Shown here in pieces: positions 46,764 through 59,000 of a DNA stretch of 64,000 nucleotides (position 1 is the first letter of the stretch; each line of letters starts with the position of its first letter). The DNA is from Sipunculus nudus (taxonomy: Eukaryota > Annelida > Sipuncula > Golfingiida > Sipunculidae). A program made the position numbers and the translations under genes. The notes beneath the pieces were generated by a model. It saw only the letters and a program-made list of their open reading frames with translations. It did no database searches and was not told where the DNA came from. The stretch is taken from assembly GCA_026874595.1 (NCBI GenBank), contig CM049308.1, forward strand, positions 24,890,367 to 24,954,366, written 5' to 3'.

Positions 46764-46819
46764 CTTCAGGGACTGTTGTACATCATTCAGTTTCAAGTTT
46801 GAACCAGGAATTTACAACT
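46764..46819 (-). promoter_or_regulatory. 5' leader of gene B with a 7-codon uORF
   Basis: An acceptor (tttttcag) ends at 46820, so this is spliced leader exon. It contains an ATG at 46786 in another frame that reads ATG ATG TAC AAC AGT CCC TGA and stops at 46766, two bases before the main ATG. Confidence 0.55.
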
Positions 46820-47045
46820 CTGAAAAAGATATTGGTATATAACTTTGTTTCTTTGGAATTTTTTTACAGAGCCTCTTCCTTCCAATTTCTTTTCAAGTAT
46901 GTAAATAAGCTGAAAATATGTCAAATAACTGGTAAATTCTACATACATATTACATATATGAATATCACATAAAACAATTTTATGATTATCGACATATGCT
47001 TTCAAACCTTTACTCTTTATAAACTTTACAGACTTGTTGTAACTG

Positions 47046-47669
47046 TAGAGCCCCGTTTTTTCCGTTTTAACGGAAAAACAGAATTAGGGTTCGAAAACAG
47101 AATTAGGGTTCAAAAATGGAATTATATCAAATACATGGAATACGACGGAAAGTGGGATTTAGAGCCCATTTTAACTGCAAATTAAAAAATTCTCACCCAA
47201 TATCTTATTAAAAAAATCTTTCAAACTGCGCATTACCGCATGTCATAGGGTCTCAGAGGCGAAATAGCTTTGAATATCAGATAACCATACTTGTTTCAAA
47301 TGTTTGAAATGATAGACAGTAAAACACAGACCCTACAGAGCAGAGAACTGTCTTGCCAATTCAGTAAACACATGCGCTGGATTACTTACGTGTGGGCCTG
47401 ACGAAGAACCATTTATGCGAAGGACCAGGTATAATTTTAAATATACGTAAAGTAACTATGTCATCAATGTTAGCAGTAATTTAATTTAAAATATTTTAAA
47501 CAGCTTATTGAACACGTAATCCATTTAATCATCTGGATTTAAAAGTTTTAACTCTGAAGATGTAGCAATTTTATTACATAAAATATAAAGATAAAATGGA
47601 AAATTCCGGAATTTTGATTTTATTAAAATGGAAAATAATTTTTTATAAAACGGAAAAAACGGGGCTCTA
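47046..47669. mobile_element. MITE with 24-bp perfect inverted ends, TA-flanked
   Basis: The left end (47046-47069) starts TAGAGCCCCGTTTTTTCCGT and is the exact complement of the right end (47646-47669). Counting the TA as target duplication, the element is 47048-47667, 620 bp. The interior holds AATTAGGGTTC-AAAA repeats (47078-47120). No transposase. Tc1/mariner-like by its TA duplication. Confidence 0.88.
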
Positions 47670-48584
47670 TAACTGCTAATATGAACAATAATTAACACAT
47701 ACTAATTTATCTGTTTTCACAGAAATATTCTTTAGAATTTGGAAATTATGATAGTTCGATCTAAACAGTAGCCCGACTGTAAATATTATTTATATATACT
47801 ACTTAGATGTACAAAACTTGCTTCAGCTGATTGCATTAAATCAATAAAATTTTCATCAGATTTAAACATGCAGTTAGCTCAGATTGAGCATAATTTTTTC
47901 AAGTTACCCAAAATATCTGATAGTTTATAATCTGCCGAATCAGACACATATTTCATGCCAAATCATTTTTCTATAGAATACAGAAAACTTTATATGCAAT
48001 TATAACATATCCTGTTGGAGTTTTAGTGTCTCTTCATAATATAACTTAATAGGCATAATAGTGTATGCCATATGACTGATATGTTATAAAGTTATGACAC
48101 ACTGATCTTGCTTGAATCAATGAATGTAACACACATATTATTACAATAAAAGGGGTTGTGACTGTCCATAAACCAGATTTAAAATTATCAGGGTGAAACG
48201 CCAGTGCTAAAGGTTATAGGAAAAGTTCTTTAAAGAGTTTAACACCTTCATATGGATATAATATTAATATAAGGATGAATGCAACGTCTGCGTTTGTACC
48301 TGTGCTGTCAATTAACTGCTTGTCAAACTGCAGTGAAACACGATGACATGATGCATTTGTTGTTTACATCGATACGGATATTCGTCTAATCATACAGCCA
48401 ATAGGTAGTCAGCTACTAAATGCAGACAACATAAATTAATTTTTCGCAAATGAATATTCCTCTGTATAGAATCAGAATAAAATCGATCGTCCTGCAACAA
48501 TACTCGAATCCGTGCTGGTATTTAGTCACGGACGAAAGATTGCAACTATAGCATTCCAGTGACTGCAAAAAAACCTGGTTAGTA

Positions 48585-48690
48585 AAATTTAGTTATTCGT
48601 GGGACTAGAACCTGAATGTCGGAAGTTGGATATTGGATGCCAAGTATGGTTCCTTTTCGGATGCCATCTTGAAACCAGACTATAAGCTAG
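48585..48690 (-). repeat. Segment repeated in inverse orientation at 50255-50345
   Basis: The minus strand reads ACTTGGCATCCAATATcCaAC then TCCGACATtCaggTT-TAGTCC; the plus strand at 50290-50333 has ACTTGGTATCCAATATGCGAC then TCCGACATCCTAACTTTAGTCC. Two diverged copies of one repeat. Confidence 0.5.
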
Positions 48691-49317
48691 AATGCCATAT
48701 TTTCAACAGCAAACAGAACAATCATAACATAAAAGTGTGGTATCTTATATTTGTTATTTTTGCATGAATGTATATATTAACTTACAGGCGTATATTGTAT
48801 TTTATTTTATGTGATGCTTCTCTCAGCTCTATATTTTCAAAAAAAAATAAATATTTACACTGTCTTTGAAATATATATCTGTGATGCACTAAATACCTAC
48901 AACATATGCATTCTTAAAACCGTGGATGATTAAGTATTTATATTTGTACATATCACAGATGAGTAAGTTTTCATAATTTTATATATTAATACGTTAAATT
49001 TCCGTTCTTTGTTCGTAGGCTACGGTACTTCAACAGATATTAAAATACTACTATTTCCCTTTTTTAATGATGCAGGAAGATGAGGTATTAATTGGTATTA
49101 ATTATGGTTCTTAATTGTACACTGTAAAGCTTCTGTTATTTTGTCTCTGCTATTATACTGCAAGATATAGTAAAACCCATCAAAATGGAATTCACTTTGT
49201 ACCTATGTTAGACATTATAAATTAATTATATAAGGGGGGAATTAATCTATTGATCTCAATTACATCCATGATTTTATGTATTCACCGTAAAAAAATAAAC
49301 AATTATATATATATGTG

Positions 49318-49485
49318 TGTTACGTCAATGTGTAAAATTAGTCAATTTGTAAATTGCCTGAAAATTTCAGTCAATTTAAATTAAATTACTTGATTCAATC
49401 AGGCAATTTATAAAATGACTTAAATTTTAAGGCATTTTACAAATTGACAGAAATATCAGATAGTTTATTTGACACATTGACTGAA
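49318..49485. repeat. AT-rich inverted repeat, GTCAATGTGT ends
   Basis: The left GTCAATGTGTAAAATTAGTC and the right TTTGACACATTGAC are near complements, and inner GTCAATTTGTAAATTGCC pairs with GGCATTTTACAAATTGAC. Probably a small foldback or MITE. Confidence 0.5.
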
Positions 49486-50830
49486 ATGTAAAATAGAATG
49501 AAATACTATTGTTATACAACACGAATGGTTTAAATGACATTTCATTTATTGAATATACCTTAGTCTTACAAAATATTAATATAATCTACATTATATTATC
49601 CCCCCCCCCCCTTCTATCCGGGAATATTGTCACAATTTTCTTTCAGAATTTCAGAAATTTACAAGCAAATTTTGTATAAAAAGACAGGGAATGTTCTTGC
49701 TTCAGAAAAAAAAAGACATATAAAAGTGTTAGACCTTGAAATTCTGAGGGGCAAACGCCCAATGAGAACATCCCCCCCCCTCCCCAGGATCTGCCCCTAG
49801 GTTATTTCACTAAAAAGCTTAGTCTTGGTTTGAATCCTGAAAATCTGTATGAATTATTTAATCTCTGCTCTAATACCTGGGTTTCAAAGTCTAATATATG
49901 GAAACACGTGAATCATGCCAAATTGTTAGTCGTTGCTTTAAAGTTATTTCTGATAGATTACACTTCATTACTATTTGAGGAAATATATTTCTGGGTGTCA
50001 AGGACAGAGAAGAATAATAAAAATAGAAAATTATTTTCAGTTTAAAATATGTTTGTTGTTGGTCAAGGGATAATGATAACACAGTATGTGTGATGATTTT
50101 ACTTTTACCTTAAATTTTGAACATGATATAAGTGATTCGCACAAAATTAAATAAAATAAATACAGATATAATCATTTTTAGACACACACATACACAGGAG
50201 TGTACACAACTATGTTTTGTATCTGCTTTTTGCTGGTATATGGTGTGCATCTGAGATTGACGTCCGCCATTGCATCCGACCTGGCGTCAGACTTGGTATC
50301 CAATATGCGACATCCGACATCCTAACTTTAGTCCGTACTATAATGATGAGGATAACAACTCCTATTATCGCCCTTGGCTTTTTTGGCGCCTCCCTCCAAA
50401 CATCAACATTCTTCTTCAGGTGATAGATACATGTACATCATTCAGCTCAGTGACCTGATGTCCTTTTTGTTCATCGGATAAAAGGAACCAATCGTCCTGG
50501 TCATCTCCAAATATATGGATCCTTCATCGTAGAGCGTTTGAAGTACTTAAACCTTTACTTAGTTACTTCTCACCTGTCACCAGTTGACATCTGCCACTTC
50601 ATAGCATAGCCTTGGGTACACATTGTTTTAAATTGTTTTGAATAGATATATATGATTTTTAGATCTGTGGAATGTACTATTCAGTGATAGAACTGTTAGT
50701 AGGCATCATTTTGTGTAAGGAGACCATGGTAGTGTCATGACCACGGGCACCTGTCACAAATCACAGATGAATGTGAGTCCGTAATAGCGTATTTCTTGTA
50801 GGCTAGCAGACCGTTACTTGGGACTGCCTT

Positions 50831-51321
50831 AGACCCAGTTGTGGCTCTGTTGTAAACACAGAGCCACAGGTCCCTGCCTTCATTTATCTAGCGGACAGGA
50901 GCGCATGCAGGTGACTACGATGTACCCATTTTAAGGATATTCAGCCTGTGGTTAAGCCCCGGGTGATTGTTTCAGGCTAGCCCTGTGCACTGCACGTGTT
51001 ACATCATCACTGCAAACTTACTGGCGCACCAGGCTGAAATGTGATACATGCACCTGGCCAGCTGAAAAAATCAAGCGTGTTCTTTGGTAACAACGCTGCC
51101 TATGGCCTATGGTCCGTGTGTCTTGAGTGGTCCAGTTAAGGACACTCACACCATGCACCAGTGATGATGTAACACATGCATGTACACTGCCTCTTGAAAC
51201 AATCAGCACACAGGGCACTGGAACAGGCACCAAACATCAGGTGTAGCCTACTCCCATCTGCTAGATAAATGAAGGCTGGGACCTGTGGCTCTGTGTTTAC
51301 AACAGAGCCACAACTGGGTCT
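50831..51321. mobile_element. Foldback element, 62-bp inverted arms
   Basis: 50831-50892 and 51260-51321 are complements over 62 bp with one mismatch. Each arm also contains its own hairpin, GTGGCTCTG...CAGAGCCAC. Inner parts (TGTTACATCATCACTG at about 50998 against CAGTGATGATGTAACA at about 51160) also pair, so almost the whole 490 bp can fold. No coding. Confidence 0.85.
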
Positions 51322-52289
51322 AGTAACTGCCTCTGTATACATATAATGAACAAGGTAACTAACTTTATCTGGTACAGACTCAGGCACGCCTGTTTTGACT
51401 GCTTATTTCACTGATATTCCACAAAACGGAACAAAAATCCATGTTCAACACAAAGAACAGTACATTATTTTCCTAATGACACCACAAATTTAGGCACAGC
51501 TGTAGAATAACTCGCGCACCTCCATGAGGCACAACACTTCTGTGAACAGAGAACGTTTTATGTCCAGCTGCTTATATCGTAACTATGCCACTCATTTTTA
51601 CCTGCCTCTTATTTTCCATTATATGAACCTTAACATCATACCGTCCATCAGTATACACTCATAACCTCGTCGAGACCGTGCTTGAGTGATTTTCCAGTCG
51701 CTCCCAAATTTGTTTATATAGGCAAGTCGCAACCATGTCTAATCAGCTTGCATTCTCACAAAAACAAACAAACTACACAGTTTCCTTCCAATCCTGTGAC
51801 ATCACACTTCTGGTACATGCTTTGCAGAAGGGACTTTCCAAAACTCTGAGAATCTACAGAGGGCTGGAGAATGACCACAGAGTTTTTTGTTTGTTTTCAA
51901 GTTAATTTGAGCTGAGAGGGTCAATAAACAAGAGCATTGCCAGCATTGACTGGAGCATAAAGCTTAGTCCCTGAGAGGCAAAAACATTAAATTTGTTAAT
52001 AAACAACCATGGCTGAAGGTGCCAGGTCATATGGTTTTCTTTAAAAAAAATTCTGTTAAATCAGTCTCATGTGTGGTATCTGAGGTTACTGAAAAGTCCG
52101 ACTCTGACAGACAGCCCTGCCTTTCTGTGGTAGGTGATACACAGTAGAATCTCAGCAATGCTTATATTAGCCCTAAAACATACTTGGAAAGTGTTTCTCC
52201 TCTTTAATAATTGTTAGAAAATTCATTCTTACAACAACACTGCCCAGGCTGTCAGAGAAACATAACATACACCATCGAAGTCTATCTCT

Positions 52290-52374
52290 GGGCCCTATTG
52301 TCCTATGATCGATATGTTTGATGGACGCATATCATTCCAACAGACACTGCATGGGACAATAGGGTCCAGAGATG
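52290..52374. repeat. Inverted repeat (hairpin), about 20-bp arms
   Basis: TCTCTGGGCCCTATTGTCC (about 52294) pairs with GGGACAATAGGGTCCAGAGA (about 52353) with one or two mismatches. A small MITE-like hairpin; no flanking duplication checked. Confidence 0.6.
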
Positions 52375-53065
52375 GATTAAACATGTGCGAACCATCTCAA
52401 CTTACAGACCTAATAAAAAAATGGCTGTACAATAAACCATTAAAGGTGTAGAAAGATGACAATACTTATAGAGCATGTTGCAAAAAAATCCAAATAAATA
52501 TGAATAAAATATTGTAGCAATACTTATGCACAAGTGGATGAAATAAGGAACTATTTACAGACTCAACACTGTACAAAGAGCCTACAATGATTTTTTTGTG
52601 GATAAAAGTGGTGTCACAGGTTAAACATTTAAATCTTACAATATCTTGAATTTACTGTATAAGCTAGGCCCTCTGCTCCCATATCCGCTCTCACAATCCT
52701 CCTTGTCTGCTCCACCTCCAGCCTCGTACCTACATCAGACAGGTGCTCTGATCTTTTTACACAAGAACAAGTCTAGTACCAGTATAAATTGTACTGATAT
52801 ATAGAAAATAGTTGAAGACATGAAGTAATGAACATGTTCATAATTTTAAAACTTGTTTAATGGACTTTTCTTTTTTTCATGGTGATCCTCAGTCATGATG
52901 TCTGCAGGTAGTGCTTTTTTAATTGATGAAGAAAGATAGATGTGATAAAGATTTATTATGTCTTCTTAGTTTAAGATTTTGTTTATATTTTTGAGTCCCA
53001 TCAAACGGAATAAGAAGCAAAACAGAAATACTATGATGGTGAATGGATCATACTGATCTGCAAGC

Positions 53066-53089
53066 ATGGTGAAGCCAACAGGAAAACAG
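53066..53089 (+). CDS. DNA2: Possible DNA2 first coding exon (8 residues)
   Basis: ATGGTGAAGCCAACAGGAAA followed by ACAG and then gcaag would be a 24-nt exon (MVKPTGKQ) with a GC-type donor. It is in phase 0 with the next exon. The evidence is only phase and splice context; another upstream exon is possible. Confidence 0.35.
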
Positions 53090-56000
53090 GCAAGACTTGT
53101 CATACTTTGTTATTTACTTCACTTTATTGTCTCTTTTTGGTACATCAGAAACTTTAAGCCCAGATGAGCTTATGCTAAGTCAGATGAGCTTTTTCTTAGC
53201 CAGATGAGCTTATGCTGAGCCAGATGAGCTAATGCCATGGCGATGCATTGTAAGCCTGTCTCTCTGCCTGTCTCTCCAGCATCAGTCCACAATTCACAAA
53301 AAAGGCTTATCCTTTATTTCTTGACCAATTTTAATGATATTTGTTTGAACCTAGGTGTGGGCTTTTAAACTTCTACACATAATATGAAATTTATTAATTA
53401 TGCAAATTTATGCACATTTTTATAAAAATCACCAAAAAAAATACTTCTCATCCTTTATTTTTTTTCTGATTCTGGGTCTGCTTGTTTTATCTGATTTGGC
53501 TCGGTGCTGTTTTCTATACTTTACACAGATGTTTAAACCTGCAGATAGGGCCTGTTGATACAAACTTTCTGTGATGAAAGTTTATTCCATGCACCTGGCA
53601 AAATTGCAGAACTTATGTTGCAGGGTTGCCAGTTGAGCACTACATAACATGTCATTTACGTCCTAGTTGTGTTTACTCATTATATAGTGACTAGTGAGAG
53701 TATGGATGAGCCAGAATATGCTCAAGCTGAACACAAACAAGACTGAGCTTCTGGTTTTATCTGACAAAAAACATCTTAAAGTCCTGAAGGAAGTGATGCT
53801 GAAGGTGGGAAATGACATCATCTCACCAGTCAATTGATGGGAGCATACCACACCAGTTCTCAAAACTTTGCACTGGCTCCCCATCCAGAGACGGATTGAA
53901 TATAAGGTGGAATATCAAGTCTACAAAGCTCTGCACAACCAAGCTCCAGAGTATATCAAAGAAATGTCTCCCTATTCTCCACCTGGGACACTGTGTTCAA
54001 GGTGCACTGGTCTCCTTGTAGAACCAAAATACAGAACCAAACATTGTGCTTGTAGTTTAGTGTATCTGCCCCACGAATCTGAAATAAATTACCTGCTAAT
54101 CTAAGACTCTGTGATACTTAATCTTTTGCGAGTCACCTGAAAGCTCACCCTTTTTGGAAATATTACTTTTAAATTAAGACTATAAGCATCAACAATCCAA
54201 TTATTTTACTCCATTTACTATTTTATTTTACTTATATCTACTTGTTTTAATTGTATAGAACATTTGATCTTTTATGCAAAAGAATGTGCACTTTAAAAAT
54301 AAAGATTTTTATTATGATTATAGGCAATTAACTTGCATTTATATCATAATGGCAGTCTTTTAGATATTTTAGCTGCATATTTTATATATATATCCACCAT
54401 ATATAAGACTGCCTTCGGGTCTATTAAGATCACCCTTTGGTGAACTGAAAGCATTCACATAAGTTATAACTGACCTGTCTAATAAGACCATCTGTGAATT
54501 AAGACCATTTTTGGCCAGTCCCATGGGTTGTCCCATAACACAGGTTTCACTCTATGTTGTGAATTTTTCAATTTCCAGGTCACTCAGGAGAATGGGAAAG
54601 CTCAGTCAAAGATCTCATCCTTTTTCACAGTAAGTACTCTTTTCATGAGGCAATATTTTTTGTAAGACAAAAACAGTGTATATAATAGGCCAAAAAAAAG
54701 GTAGTCTCAGGCACTTATTTTCAGATACCAGTGCAGGAGGGCAATATTTGATTTGATTTTTACCTTTTTAATGTTTCGATAAAAATGTCATATGATCAGG
54801 GAAAAGCATGAAAATAACAGAATGTTTTTTCTAATCAGGTAAAAGCACTACATATCAAAGGAAATCTGATCTATATTGTATTACTTTATCCTCTTGAAAG
54901 ATGAAAATCAAAATTTTTGATGTGGGGGGGGGGGGGGTAAATTAATGTGGGTGGTGCCTGAGAACCTTACCTTTTTTTGGCCTTACACAATCTACCATAC
55001 ATCATACAGATATATTCTTTTTCAGACAAAATACTAAGTTTTACCCTCTTTCTAGATAACTCACTATACCCCTTATATATACTTTAAGTTCGTATTTTGT
55101 TCTGGTAGATTATCACTCCTGATTCTTGATATTCACTTCACAAGCACATTTTTCCTTTTGTGAAGTTTCTTGTTGTTAAGATTGATCAGGACCTTTCAGT
55201 GCATGGTTAAATGATTACGGTAGTATATGTCGTGCGGCCTTTCTCAAACTTTGCCATATAGCTTCCATTCAGAGTTTCCTCTTTACTTTAATGCATGCTG
55301 CCGGCTCATTTGTGCCACAGTAATACAAAATTGCCCTTTTTGTGTTTTTGATGGCTCACTTCCTTCATATTTGTCTCAAATATGAATCTATCGGCTTTTG
55401 CATATGCCGTGTTCCATTGGTGGAAATATTAAGTCACCGAAGTGTAATATGATAGTCTGTGAATGTTCCTTCCATTTCTTAGCCTAAAAAGTCTGGAATA
55501 CGCTTCCTACTACAATTAGAAAATCTCAAACTCTTACATTATTTTAAACCAATTTAAAAATGCTTCTCTTTGGGCAAGCATTTGGTCATTAATATGTATC
55601 AGTTGATTTTTTTTCTGAAGTCAGAGGGGATAGGGATTAGATTTCCACCAAATTAAATAAATGTGTGTGTGTGTGAATTCCATTGAGACTGAGAGTCAGA
55701 TTAATTGGAGAATGGCGCAATATGGTGGCTTAATGGATAGGGCACTGGACCTGTGACTGTAAGGTTGTGGATTCACGTCCCATTGTGACCACCATCTATG
55801 TTTATATATCTCTGACAGAATTATATTCTTATGTATACATGATGGTTTTTAAGAAGCAAAGAATGCCATAAATAAAACTGATTTTGAAAGAAAATGACCA
55901 ATCATCGATTTAATCAATTAATTGGCACACCACTAATATTTACTAATCAATAGGTCATTGAATTAATCAGATACTGAATTTGACATTAAAAATTGTTTTA

Positions 56001-59000
56001 TATCTTCTGATAAATAAAATTAACTCATATTATTAACCAGTGTCACCTGACTTGACAGAATAAGACAGTTACTGAAAAAAATAGTGTCTTAATGAAGTAG
56101 TATATAAATGAATAAATCAATTAAATTTAAGGACTGTAGCTTATTTTTGTGAGGACCTGTTATTTCTTGGCTTTGCAAGTCCTCTTGGTGCATGCTTCTT
56201 GTATACTGATGTCAAAATCTTTTAAGGCAAACAGACATTGGTGTCTTAGACATTTTTTTTATAAATAAGAGCAGGTAATTGAGTTTATTTTTACCATTTT
56301 ATTTTAGGTTTTAATGAAAAATTATTTTATGATCAGGGGACAACTTGATAATACCTGAGATATTTTTCTAAACAGGTATAGCACAACATAATTATGAAAA
56401 GGAAATTTTATCAAAATTTTATAATTTTATTTTCTTGAAAGAAATTTCCATACTGCAGCCAAAATAGGTAAATTTCTACAGAAAATAAATTCAAAATTAA
56501 AATATTTTATGCAGGCAAACTGAGCATTAGAAACCAATATTGTTTTGTGCCTTATTGGTTACTTTATTGTTCAGTGGTAGTCCTGAGATTGTGACAATTT
56601 GCCAGTTATTCGCAAATGTATAAATAATAAATGTAGCTTTTGTTTGGTAGTCCTGTTTTGTAAATTTCATGACTAGGTGTTGCTTTTATTATGTTTGCAG
56701 AGTAAACCTGAAAAGGGTCCTCAGATACAGGCATCAAAATTATTTTCCACTGTTAAACCAGGCAGCAAACAGAACACAAGTGTGAGTGAGAGATCAGAGC
56801 AACCATTAAAGAACAAACCCAGTGTTAGCACATCAGAGAAACAGCATGAAGAGAGAATTACAAAGGAAAACAAAGCAGCTGATGATATAAACCTTTGTAA
56901 AGTTACACAGAATGGAGACTCCAGATTCCCGTCAGTTGGGTATAAATTAGGTCATAGCTCTGGTGAAAAAGAGAATGCGAGAAATCTCTTCTCATCCGTA
57001 CGAGCGAAATATGCAAATTCACCTCAGGAAGCCAACATGATTGACAATGAAGACTCTTCAAAAACAAGTCTAAGTCCAGAGTCAGGGAAGGCGCAAAATT
57101 CCCCGCCGAGTTCACAAGACATTATCCCTGATACACCTGATGTTGAAGTAGCAAAACGTGTTCGAGCTAAGCGAATAGTTCACCGCAGTTTCCTAAATAC
57201 CAAAGCTCCACTAGGAGGCGTAAAAAAACAAGGATCAGCTCAGGAGAAAAATCGTAAATTTTCCAAAGTTCTACGCAGGAAGCTGAACAGTTCCAAAAAT
57301 TCAAATGGGAAAGAAAGCCTTCCTACAGTTGTATGGGATTCTGAAAATGTTTCCTTCAATGCTCTGGTCGGAACCACAACACTGTCAGCATTACCAGGTA
57401 ACGATGCCAAAGAATCATACTCTGGTGCATTAGGAAAAAGACCTTCAGTTAAAGGGCTGTCACCAGCTGCCAAAAAAATAGACACCAGGCCCCGTTCAAG
57501 TCCTGAAGAGGTTATTAAGTGCAAAACTAAGTTGAATCTCTGTAATTCTGTAAGTCTTGTAAAGGGTTGCCGTGATGGCACTTGGAATGACCGGGTTGAC
57601 CTTGAAGGTGATGAGGATTTGACAGAAGTGCTTTGGGATCTAAATACTTCCCAGTCAGCAAAAACTAGAATTCTGCCAAAGAAATCAGTGAAGAAACAGG
57701 CTTCTCATAATAAGTTGGACACAAATTTAATGGACACGAATACCTGTGATTTTGATAATGGTGACCCAGAAACTCTTGATGACTTACTGGATGAACTTCA
57801 ACATCACTGTACTGTGAATAGTAAAATTAATTCTAGTCTCTCTTTGAAAACAAAAAGTAAAAAGGTCAAAAGGTCATTTGACCAGAATGGCAGTAGCACC
57901 AGTAATGACATTAGCAAGCATAGTGGTAATATTAATAATATTTCTCCTGCATCAGAAAAGACAAGTGACCATGCAGATTCAGTTAGTAGTGGTTTTGAAA
58001 AGTCAAGGTCAGATGTTGAAGAAAGTTCAAGGTCATTTGATGATAAGTCAAGGTCATGTCATTTGAATTCTGAACAAGTTTATGTAAGTGATATGGAATC
58101 TGAGGAAGGATCAGTTGTCAGTGTAGCAAGTAGCTCAGTTCCACAAATGCCGGAAAACAAAATTGACTCGAGCATCAAAAGTAAAATATCTGTGATCAGC
58201 AAAGGAAAGATGAGTGATTGTCAGTCTGATGTGATAGATGATTATGAAAGTCCATTAAAACCAGCAGGAAAAGACAAAGATGATCATCAGATAGAACAAA
58301 GGGGCTCACATAAAACTACTCGTAGACCAGTGGTAGAATTAGGAGGGGACAGAAAAAAGGCAGAACAGGATGAAGGAAAGATGGAGGTCTCATTTGATGA
58401 GGAGTCTCTCTGGCTTCATGACCTTGACATTGATACTATGCAGGATGAGACAGACCAACCACTTGCTCACCAATATGGTAGATACAAGGTCATCAAGGTC
58501 AAAGGGCAAAGGTGAGCTTTATGAAGATCTATATCACGATGCATAGAATATACTATCATTATTATTATTATAATTATATGTTATTATTATTATTATCATA
58601 ATTGTTATTTGTATTTATTATTGTTATGATGTTTTTATTATTATTATTATTATACTTTAATTAATTAGCTGTAAACCCTTTATTTAAATACATACAGAAC
58701 ATTATATTATCAGTTGAATTATTTCATTGTATAAAGTGAATGTGTTTATATTGTTTCAACTATGTATTATCAAATGTCAGGATGACATGAAATATTAAGG
58801 TATGATTTTGGTTATTTAGCACAACAATATGTTAATGAACAGTGTATAATATGTTTGATTATATGCAAACCTAGGGGATCTGAACTGGAGCTGCAGCTTG
58901 AATCACAATTTCACAAGAAAGAGAAAACCTGCTTCTTACAAGGTTTCTGGTAAGCTTACAAATAAATTTATATTGACTTTATTGACCAAATCATATACAG

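Larger units (their letters stand above)
46820..53065. other. Region between gene B and DNA2
   Basis: 6.2 kb, AT-rich. It should contain the upstream non-coding exon and promoter of gene B, which I could not place. Defined elements: MITE 47046-47669, an inverted-repeat AT-rich segment 49318-49485, a foldback at 50831-51321 and a hairpin at 52290-52374. Poly-C tracts at about 49600 and 49771. Confidence 0.5.

Noticed and set aside
46764-46796. N-terminal extension of gene B by 11 residues
   Set aside because: The in-frame upstream codon is TTG, not ATG, and gene A starts at the aligned Met.
53812-54104. Plus-strand frame with HWLPIQRR as a host gene
   Set aside because: The motifs are those of non-LTR reverse transcriptases and the frame is broken; treated as a dead LINE fragment.
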